Shown piece by piece: positions 6,944-12,641 of a stretch of 12,641 nucleotides of DNA. The notes beneath the pieces were generated by a model. The model had not been told where the DNA came from and ran no database searches. It saw only the letters and a program-made list of their open reading frames with translations. Position 1 is the first letter of the stretch. Every line of letters starts with the position of its first letter. Source of the stretch: CAZBBB01 sp964490005 (GTDB lineage: Bacteria; Planctomycetota; B15-G4); NCBI GenBank assembly GCA_964490005.1, contig CAZBBB010000094.1:1-12641 (forward strand). The letters are read 5' to 3'. The translations under genes were made by a program, and so were the position numbers.

Positions 6944-8530
6944 ATGCACCGCATCCTCCTCCTCGCGGTCGGCTCGCTGCTCTCGGGACTGCTCGCGGGC
7001 CAGGCCTCCGCGCAGCTCCACAAGGACAGCCGGCTCGGCTTCCAGTTCAAGGCACCCAAGGACTTCAAGGCCGTCGCGATCCAGCCGGGCGAGAGCATCG
7101 CCGTCGCGCGCTACCAGGACGAGTCGCGCAAGACCGCCGGCGACTACGCCATGCACAGCACCTACGAGGTGCGCTTCTATCGCGCGCCCAAGGCGCAGGC
7201 GAACGTCGAGGCCTCCGCGGGCGGCGCCGGCTCGGCCACGGGCGGCGAGCCGCCGCCCGGCGCGCTCGACGCGGCCATGCGCTATCTCGAAGCCGCCTTC
7301 GGCTACTACGAGATCGAGCGCGACAAGACGCTCAAGGTCGCCGGTCGCGACGCGCGCGAGCTGCAGATCAAGCCCGGCAAGGACCAGCCCGTGCGTGCGC
7401 ACGTCGTGCTCGTCGAGCAGGACGACGGCGTGTTCCTGCTCGAGGGCATGGCGCTGGCCGACGCCTTCGACAAGGCCAAGAACGAGTTCGCCAAGGCGGC
7501 GCGCTCGTTCAAGCGCATCGAGAAGGAGGACGCCGAGGAGCGCCAGGCGGCCGACGCGCAGCTCAGCGAGCAGGAGCGCTTCCTCAAGACCCAGATCGAC
7601 AAGCTGCCCCCGGGCTGGAGCTCGCTGCGCACCGAGCACTACCTGTTCCTGTACAACGCCGAGAAGGGTTTCGTGAAGCAGATGGCCGACCAGATCGAGG
7701 GCATGCGCGCGGCCTACGAGGAGCTGTACCCGCCCGACCGCCCCATCGAGGCGATCTCGATCGTGCGCGTCTGCAACAGCGTCGAGGAGTTCCAGGCCTA
7801 CAGCGGCGCGGGCCCCGGCGTCGGCGGCTACTGGGCCTCCGGCCAGCGCGAGCTGGTGTTCTACGACAAGCACCCGCGCGACGAGACTCTGTGCGTGCTC
7901 AACCACGAGGCGCTGCACCAGTACATCTACTACTTCTACGGCGAGCTGGCGCCGCACTCCTGGTACAACGAAGGCCACGGCGATTACTTCTCCGGCGCCG
8001 AACTGACCAAGAGCTACCGCATCACGGGTTACGGCGCCGCGCCGGGCGGCTTCAACCGGCGCGACTTCATCAAGGAGCGCGTGCGTCTCGCGCGGCAGGG
8101 CAAGTCGCTGGCCGAGGGCGCGGCGCCGCCGCTCAAGGAACTGCTCAACTACAGCCAGCCCGAGTACTACTCCAATGCGCGGCCGGTCGGCTTCTACCCC
8201 GAGGGCTGGGCGGTCGTGCACATGCTGCGGCAGTCCAAGCGCCTCTCCCCCAAGGTCGCGAAGATCCTGCCCGACTACCTGGAGAACCTGCTCGCGGCCC
8301 GGCACGAGAAGGCCGTCGAGGCGCTGGCCAAGGCGCGCGCCGACGCCGAGGCCGTCGAGGAGGGTTCTTCGGCCGATCTGGCCGACGACGAGCCGTCCGA
8401 CTGGTACGGCCGCGTCGACGACCGCGCCGTCCAGGTGCTGGCCTACGAGAAGACCTTCGCCGACTGGACGGACGCCGACTGGCAGGCCTTCGACGAGGCG
8501 TGGTGGGATTACGTGGAGAAGCAGCTCTGA
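6944..8530 (+). CDS. Exported DUF1570/peptidase-MA-like zinc metallopeptidase
   Basis: A 528-residue secreted protein. A Sec signal peptide (MHRILLLAVGSLLSGLLAGQASA) is predicted to be cut after ASA near residue 23. Residues ~25-190 form a domain that I cannot name firmly and that resembles PsbP/DcrB-like folds (GFQFKAPKDFKAV...). A peptidase-MA/DUF1570-like gluzincin domain follows, starting at HYLFLYNAEKGF. Its probable zinc site is H321-E322-x-x-H325, and E343 in WYNEG, 18 residues later, is the likely third ligand. Downstream, PLKELL and GWAVVHML match the family's conserved helix region. The C-terminal ~140 residues are charged and helical. ATG 6944 has GGAG at 6934-6937; an in-frame GTG at 6929 lacks that support. 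The next gene begins 16 bp after the stop and encodes a related protein. Peptidase activity is inferred from the motif; the substrate is unknown. Confidence 0.85.
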   Translation: MHRILLLAVGSLLSGLLAGQASAQLHKDSRLGFQFKAPKDFKAVAIQPGESIAVARYQDESRKTAGDYAMHSTYEVRFYRAPKAQANVEASAGGAGSATGGEPPPGALDAAMRYLEAAFGYYEIERDKTLKVAGRDARELQIKPGKDQPVRAHVVLVEQDDGVFLLEGMALADAFDKAKNEFAKAARSFKRIEKEDAEERQAADAQLSEQERFLKTQIDKLPPGWSSLRTEHYLFLYNAEKGFVKQMADQIEGMRAAYEELYPPDRPIEAISIVRVCNSVEEFQAYSGAGPGVGGYWASGQRELVFYDKHPRDETLCVLNHEALHQYIYYFYGELAPHSWYNEGHGDYFSGAELTKSYRITGYGAAPGGFNRRDFIKERVRLARQGKSLAEGAAPPLKELLNYSQPEYYSNARPVGFYPEGWAVVHMLRQSKRLSPKVAKILPDYLENLLAARHEKAVEALAKARADAEAVEEGSSADLADDEPSDWYGRVDDRAVQVLAYEKTFADWTDADWQAFDEAWWDYVEKQL

Positions 8531-8534
8531 CCGC

Positions 8535-8541
8535 AGGGAGG
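8535..8541 (+). promoter_or_regulatory. Strong Shine-Dalgarno fixing a GTG start
   Basis: AGGGAGG, the best ribosome-binding site in the window, lies 5 nt before the GTG at 8547 and just after the stop of the preceding gene. It fixes the start of the second metallopeptidase gene at a GTG and indicates independent re-initiation within the operon. Confidence 0.75.
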
Positions 8542-8546
8542 TTCCC

Positions 8547-10493
8547 GTGCTGCACGTGTTGGCATCGCTCGTGTTCGCGTCCGCCTGGCCGGCGGCCGCT
8601 CCGGCCTTCGACAAGCTGCTGCTGAAGGACGGCCGGCTCATCGAGGGCAAGATCGTGCCGGGCGAGAGCCCCGACGTCGTCGTGCTGCAGATCCGCGGCG
8701 CCGAAGTGCCGGTCCCCAGCGCGATGATCGAGAAGAGCTGGGTCGAGGACCTCGAGGGTTACGTCCCGCAGACCAAGCAGGAGGAGGACTACCTCAAGAA
8801 GGGTTTCGTGCTCTTCGAGGGCAACTGGATGTCGCGCAAGCGACGCGAGGACGAGCTCAAGAAGCGCGCCGACGCCGACAAGAAGTTCATCGAGGACGCC
8901 AAGAAGCGGCAGGACTGGCGCAACCACGTCACGCGCGAGACCAAGCACTTCACGATCCACTCCAACCTCGAGGACGAGTGGATCGACACCTACGAGACGC
9001 TGCTCGAGGCCTATTACAAGAACTTCAACGACTTCTGGGGCATCAAGCTCACGCCCGGCGAGAAGAAGGGCAAGCCGGAGGTCTCGCTGTACCGCAACCT
9101 GAGCGACTTCTACCGCGTGACGGGCGTGCCGTACGGCGTGCTGGGCTTCTTCATGCCGCCGACCTTCGAGCTGCACCTCGCGCACCACCCCGACGACCCC
9201 GAGTACGGCATCGACGTGCTGTTCCACGAGGGCAACCACCTGCTCACGCAGATGATGGCGCCCAAGGTCTTCTACCCCTCGTGGATGAACGAGGGCATGG
9301 CCGAGTACTACGGCTCGATCGAGGTCGACGAGCAGGGCGGGTTCCACGTCGGCCGCCAGCAGGACGGCCGGATCGTGGCGATGAATTTCGCCGAGGCCAA
9401 CGGCAAGGGCCGCCAGTTGCGCGACGTGCTGCTCACCGAGAAGCAGGCCTTCGACGCGCTCGACTACTCCTACGCCTGGTCCTTCGTCCACTTCCTGATG
9501 CAGTCGCCCGAGTACGCCAAGCCCTTCCAGGGCTTCTTCGGGAACTTCGCCACCAACCGCGACGTGAAGTTCACCAACCAGGCCTTCGGCGGCGAGTACC
9601 AGGGCGCGACGATGGCGATCGCCGACCTGCCCTCGGTCGTGACGGCGCTCGAGAAGCGCCTGGGCAAGAGCCTCGAACAGCTCGACCGCGAGTGGCGCGC
9701 CTGGATGCCGCAGGCCTACGGCGAGATGCGGCCGCAGGCCTACTACGACGCCGCGCGCATCGAGCTGAACCTCGCGGGCGACGAGGGCCCCGACGTGGCC
9801 AAGGCGGCCGCCTTCTACCAGAAGGCGATCGATCTCGGGCTGCAGAGCGCCAAGTGCTTCCGCGACTACGCCGAGCTGCTGCGCAAGGGCGGCGTGCGCG
9901 AGGCGCGCGGCACGACCGTCGGCTTCAAGCCCGACCCCGAGAAAGCCTGGGAGATGGTGCAGCGCGCCATCGCGCTCGACCCGGTCGATCCGCGCGTCTA
10001 CTGCGAGGCGGCCGGCATCCTGATCATGGACAGCCCGATCCAGGACCTCGACCGCGCCGCCGACCTGGCCGCCACCGCGCTGGCCATCGCCGGGTCGCGC
10101 GACATCGGCACCAAGCTGCTGCACGACGAGCTCATGTCGCTCATCGAGCCGGCGCGCGAGAAGGCGCGCAAGCGGGCCGAAGAGGCGGCGGCGCTCGCCA
10201 AGCTCGACCGGCGCATCTGGTTCGTGATGCCCTTCTACTACGAGGGCCAGCCGGTCCCCGAGCAGATCAAGGACCTCTCGACCGCCGATCTGCGCGAACT
10301 CATCCGCTCGGGCGTCGTCAAGGCGAACGACTCGGTCTTCCAGTCCTTCTACCTGACCGACGCCGAGACCGGCGAGCCGATCCCGGGCGAGAACCCGTGG
10401 GACAAGGCCTGGGTGGCGCTCAAGGACGTCCCCGACTTCAGCGAGGACCTGGCCGCCGCCGCGCCCGCCGCCGAGAACGCCGAGCCGCGCTGA
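8547..10493 (+). CDS. Exported multidomain metallopeptidase with TPR-like and GYF_2-like regions
   Basis: A 648-residue secreted protein, paralogous in its core to the gene upstream. A signal peptide (about 1-20, ending WPAAAPA) is followed by a small KDGRLIEGKIV beta domain (about 20-60) and a charged helical linker (about 72-130) with the FEGNWMSRKRRE motif common next to such domains. The DUF1570/peptidase-MA-like domain begins at HFTIHSN and has H227-E228-G-N-H231, with E249 in WMNEG 18 residues later, the same spacing as in its neighbour. Helical TPR-like units follow (about 410-530: AAAFYQKAIDLG, AWEMVQRAIALDP, AADLAATALAIA). The last region (about 556-630) starts IWFVMPFYYEGQPVPEQI and contains LSTADLRELIRSGVVKAND, which resembles a GYF_2 (DUF4339) domain. 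GTG 8547 is fixed by a strong Shine-Dalgarno. A proteolytic role is inferred from the zinc motif; the target is unknown. Confidence 0.85.
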   Translation: MLHVLASLVFASAWPAAAPAFDKLLLKDGRLIEGKIVPGESPDVVVLQIRGAEVPVPSAMIEKSWVEDLEGYVPQTKQEEDYLKKGFVLFEGNWMSRKRREDELKKRADADKKFIEDAKKRQDWRNHVTRETKHFTIHSNLEDEWIDTYETLLEAYYKNFNDFWGIKLTPGEKKGKPEVSLYRNLSDFYRVTGVPYGVLGFFMPPTFELHLAHHPDDPEYGIDVLFHEGNHLLTQMMAPKVFYPSWMNEGMAEYYGSIEVDEQGGFHVGRQQDGRIVAMNFAEANGKGRQLRDVLLTEKQAFDALDYSYAWSFVHFLMQSPEYAKPFQGFFGNFATNRDVKFTNQAFGGEYQGATMAIADLPSVVTALEKRLGKSLEQLDREWRAWMPQAYGEMRPQAYYDAARIELNLAGDEGPDVAKAAAFYQKAIDLGLQSAKCFRDYAELLRKGGVREARGTTVGFKPDPEKAWEMVQRAIALDPVDPRVYCEAAGILIMDSPIQDLDRAADLAATALAIAGSRDIGTKLLHDELMSLIEPAREKARKRAEEAAALAKLDRRIWFVMPFYYEGQPVPEQIKDLSTADLRELIRSGVVKANDSVFQSFYLTDAETGEPIPGENPWDKAWVALKDVPDFSEDLAAAAPAAENAEPR

Positions 10494-10522
10494 GCCTCCG
10501 CCCGCCGTCGTCCGCACGATCC

Positions 10523-10551
10523 TTGTCCGGCTCGCCGGGCGGCGCTACCTT
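10523..10551 (+). promoter_or_regulatory. Candidate promoter giving a leaderless transcript
   Basis: TTGTCC at 10523-10528 and TACCTT at 10546-10551 are separated by exactly 17 bp, the ideal sigma-70 spacing. They match the -35 and -10 consensus at 4 and 3 of 6 positions. A transcript starting about 7 nt after the -10 box would begin at or next to the ATG at 10559, and no Shine-Dalgarno is present there. The lipoprotein and the downstream membrane protein may therefore be expressed from a leaderless mRNA. The -10 match is modest. Confidence 0.4.
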
Positions 10552-10558
10552 CGCGAGC

Positions 10559-11311
10559 ATGCCCCGCCTCCTTCTCGCCGCGCTCGCGCTCGTCGCGCTC
10601 GGCTGCGCGGCCCCCGCGCCGCCGAGCCACCTGACGCGGCTGTGGCCCGAGGGGCATACGGGCGCGCCGCTGCTCGGCCTGTCCACCGAGGACGGCGTCG
10701 TGACGCTCGCGATGCCCGACGCGCACGTCGACGACGTGTGGGAGATCCAGTTCCCCGTCGGAAACTCCTTCGTGCGCGACTGGGGGCGCGTCGACCGCAT
10801 CAACGACACGCTCATGGTCATCCGCCCCATCACCGCGCGGCTGCTGGAGGGACGCTTCGCCACGCGCCTGCCCGAACGCGGCGAGACGCTCTACGTCGCG
10901 CTGCGCGACGCGGCCGACGAGCCCGTGATGCAGCCGGTGTCCGTCTGGCGCGACGGCGAGTACGGCGACTGGGTGCTGCTGCCCGGCGGGGACGCGCGGG
11001 AACTCGCGCCGCGCCTGCGGGGCGCGGGGCTGTACGTCCTGCGCGAGGGGCGCTGGCAGATCGCGGGTCTGCTGGCCGGCCTGCTCGCCGGCCTCGACGA
11101 GGAGCCCGAGGAGCTGGCGCTGGGCTACATCGGACTGCCCGAGCTGGCGCGCATCCTCCCCGACCGCGTGGCCTACCATCTGCGCAACGCGCGGCCGCTG
11201 CGCCCCGACTTCGAGTTCGGCGTGCCGCTGCAGCCGGGCGACATCGACCTCACGCCGCCCGAGACCGACGAGCCGGCTCCGGCGCCGACGCCGGCCCCCG
11301 CGCCGCGTTGA
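10559..11311 (+). CDS. Small lipoprotein of unknown function
   Basis: A 250-residue protein that I do not recognise. The N terminus (PRLLLAALALVALGC) is a lipoprotein signal peptide with the acylated cysteine at residue 16. The lipobox ALGC departs from the strict consensus at -3 but fits the broader rule. The mature part looks beta-rich, with segments such as WEIQFPVGNSFVRDWG and TLMVIRPITARLLEG. It contains a hydrophobic GLLAGLLAGL stretch near 177 and ends in a Pro/Ala-rich tail (PAPTPAPAPR). The stop overlaps the ATG of the next gene as TGATG, so the lipoprotein is translationally coupled to an O-antigen ligase-like membrane protein and probably acts with it at the envelope. No Shine-Dalgarno is seen before ATG 10559, but a promoter placed for a leaderless message is. 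The coding call is firm from third-position GC and signal peptide; function is open. Confidence 0.8.
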   Translation: MPRLLLAALALVALGCAAPAPPSHLTRLWPEGHTGAPLLGLSTEDGVVTLAMPDAHVDDVWEIQFPVGNSFVRDWGRVDRINDTLMVIRPITARLLEGRFATRLPERGETLYVALRDAADEPVMQPVSVWRDGEYGDWVLLPGGDARELAPRLRGAGLYVLREGRWQIAGLLAGLLAGLDEEPEELALGYIGLPELARILPDRVAYHLRNARPLRPDFEFGVPLQPGDIDLTPPETDEPAPAPTPAPAPR

Positions 11312-12641
11312 TGCGCGCGGCGTCGCGGCTGCTGGCCGCCGCCCTGGCCGGCTGGCCCTTCGCGGAGGCGGCGCTGCGCCAGCCGCGCGTCGACGGACTG
11401 TCGACCTTCGGCGCGCCCGGCGAACTCGCGGTGCTGTGGGCGCTCGCCGGAGCGGGCTTCGCCAGCGCGGTGCTGCGCGCGCGCGCGCGGCTCGACGTCG
11501 CGCGCGTGCTCACGCTGGCGCTGGCCGTGCTGCTGCTGTTCGGGCCGGCCGCGATTCCGGCCGGCCAGGGCGCCCGGCTGGCGCTGCTGGGTGCGGCGCT
11601 CGTCGCGGCGGCGCCGGCCCTGCACGCGTCGCGCACGCTGCGCCTCGGAGCCCTCGCGCTGCTGTGCGCGCTGCCGGCGCTGGCAGCCTCGTCCACGCCC
11701 CACGGCGCCGCCACCTGGCTGGTGTTCTTCCTGCCGCCGCTGGGCCTGACCGCCCTGCTGCCCGCGCTGTACGCCGGCGCGCGCAGCCGGCGCGTCGTGC
11801 GCGCGCTGCTCGTCGGCGCCGCGCTCATCGCCGCCTTCGCGCTCGTCGGATACCTGAGCCTGGCGCGCCGGCTCGATCTGCCGCTCGCGGCGCTGACCGG
11901 CACGCGGCTGCGCCTGCTCGGCCTGCACCCCAACCTCGTCGTGCCGCAGCTCGCGACGCTCGTCGTGCTCGGCGCGGCGCTGCACTGGAGCGGTCGGCGG
12001 CGGCCGTCCACGCTGTGCGCGCTGCTCGTGCTGCTGGCAGCGCTGCTCGCGGGCGGCTCGCGCACCGGCGCGCTCGTGACCGTCGGCGGGCTGATCTGGC
12101 TGGCGCTCGAGCGGCGCACGGGCTGGGCGCGCCGCGCCCGCGTGCTGGGCGTGGCCGGCGTGGCGGGCCTGCTGCTGCTGCCGCTCAGCGGCGCGACCGA
12201 CACCACGATCACCGAGCGCTCGTCGAGCATGGTGAGCAAGGCCGTGACCTTCCGCTCGGCCATGTGGGAGCTGGGACGCGACACGCTCGCGGCCGCGCCG
12301 TGGACGGGGTACGGACCCGGCACGCTCTACCGCCAGGCGGCCCACGCGCGCACCGGGCCGCTCGACGGCCGCCCGAAGGACGACCATCCGCACAGCGTCG
12401 TGCTGCTGGTGGGACAGTCGCTCGGTTGGCCGGGCCTGGCCGCGCTGGCGCTGCTCGTGGCGGCCTCGTTGCGCCGCCCGCGGGGCGGCGGCGCGGTCGC
12501 CGCGGGCGCGAGCGCGGCGCTGGCGGTCGGCTGGGCCGGCAACGCCATCGACCTCGGCGGCGCGCAGGACACGCTCTACCCGACGCTGGCCCTGCTGCTG
12601 CTCGCGCTGCGCGAGGCGGACGAGCGGCCGGAGCCCGCGCC
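11311..12641 (+). CDS. O-antigen ligase/Wzy-like polytopic membrane protein, 3' end cut by window
   Basis: The frame opening at ATG 11311, inside the lipoprotein stop (TGATG), stays open for 443 codons to the window edge. It encodes an integral inner-membrane protein with roughly 11-13 hydrophobic segments and one large hydrophilic loop at about 292-370. Features match the O-antigen ligase/polymerase superfamily (Wzy_C, WaaL-like): a GGSRTG segment with R251 in a late membrane helix, PWTGYGPGTLYRQ at 330-342 at the end of the periplasmic loop, and D-D-H-P-H-S (357-362) followed by a helix with GQSLGWPGL. Enzymes of this type transfer or polymerise undecaprenyl-linked glycans on the periplasmic side. 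The substrate cannot be told here, as no glycosyltransferase is in the window. Several opposite-strand frames overlap it but are shadows. Ligase, polymerase and protein O-glycosylase roles cannot be separated from sequence alone. Confidence 0.82.
   Translation, partial: MRAASRLLAAALAGWPFAEAALRQPRVDGLSTFGAPGELAVLWALAGAGFASAVLRARARLDVARVLTLALAVLLLFGPAAIPAGQGARLALLGAALVAAAPALHASRTLRLGALALLCALPALAASSTPHGAATWLVFFLPPLGLTALLPALYAGARSRRVVRALLVGAALIAAFALVGYLSLARRLDLPLAALTGTRLRLLGLHPNLVVPQLATLVVLGAALHWSGRRRPSTLCALLVLLAALLAGGSRTGALVTVGGLIWLALERRTGWARRARVLGVAGVAGLLLLPLSGATDTTITERSSSMVSKAVTFRSAMWELGRDTLAAAPWTGYGPGTLYRQAAHARTGPLDGRPKDDHPHSVVLLVGQSLGWPGLAALALLVAASLRRPRGGGAVAAGASAALAVGWAGNAIDLGGAQDTLYPTLALLLLALREADERPEPA

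Noticed and set aside
4414..8625. A 1403-codon plus-strand frame across the repeat protein and the first metallopeptidase
   Set aside because: Its composition (Arg/Ala/Gly/His-rich) is that of a frame shadow, and it covers two genes that are well supported on opposite strands.
3539..8650. A 1703-codon open frame on the minus strand spanning several genes
   Set aside because: It runs antisense to the metallopeptidase genes and out of frame with the repeat protein. Its product is dominated by Arg/Ala/Gly without domains. Long antisense frames are expected in DNA with such high third-position GC.
8145..10517. A 790-codon minus-strand frame opposite the second metallopeptidase
   Set aside because: It mirrors codon positions of the plus-strand gene, which has a signal peptide, Shine-Dalgarno and zinc motif. 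The antisense product shows no domain and no plausible start context.
11475..11490. Alternating CG run resembling a Z-DNA-forming tract
   Set aside because: It simply encodes an Arg-Ala-Arg-Ala stretch between membrane segments and is unremarkable in DNA of this composition.
11173..12393. Minus-strand frames of 406 and 357 codons opposite the ligase-like gene
   Set aside because: Products rich in Arg, Gln and Ala or Ser and Ala have no domain, whereas the plus-strand frame gives membrane helices and ligase motifs and overlaps the upstream gene by TGATG.

Overview
This window is a very GC-rich bacterial stretch, with G/C at most third codon positions, and is almost entirely coding. It holds nine real genes, two of them cut by the window edges. 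No RNA gene, insertion sequence, CRISPR array or integration site was seen. The best guess for the source is a high-GC member of the Planctomycetota. This rests on exported proteins that join a small 'KDG...GK' beta domain to a DUF1570/peptidase-MA-like metallopeptidase, on a large exported protein built of carboxypeptidase-regulatory-like repeats, and on a groEL-dnaJ-grpE-zinc-ribbon chaperone operon. This is inference from gene content; other high-GC phyla such as Myxococcota or Acidobacteriota are not excluded.

Region 1 (1-2414, + strand) is a compact heat-shock chaperone operon: the last 40 codons of groEL, then dnaJ, grpE and an FmdB-type zinc-ribbon gene. The junctions are a 4-bp gap, a GTGA overlap and a TGATG overlap, so translation is probably coupled. 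dnaK is not in the window. Region 2 (2499-3620, +) is a stand-alone radical SAM/SPASM protein of unknown substrate. It converges with region 3 (3634-6780, - strand), a 1048-residue exported or membrane-anchored protein with nine carboxypeptidase-regulatory-like beta-sandwich repeats. The 13-bp gap between these two genes lies inside a perfect 8-bp inverted repeat in which the two stop codons would pair with each other.

Region 4 (6944-10493, +) is divergent from the repeat protein across a 163-bp gap that holds the window's one obvious A/T-rich island. It encodes two consecutive exported gluzincin-type metallopeptidase-like proteins, both with HExxH followed 18 residues later by the Glu of an NEG motif. 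The second also has TPR-like repeats and a C-terminal GYF_2-like domain. Region 5 (10559 to the window end, +) starts with a candidate leaderless promoter and encodes a small lipoprotein coupled by TGATG to a polytopic O-antigen ligase/Wzy-like membrane protein that runs off the window.

The chaperone operon is cytoplasmic housekeeping. Everything from 3634 onward concerns the cell envelope: a repeat-built extracytoplasmic protein, two exported peptidase-like proteins, a lipoprotein and a glycan ligase or polymerase. I saw no defence, mobile or toxin system. The most novel-looking parts are the metallopeptidase pair with its divergent repeat protein, and the lipoprotein-ligase pair.
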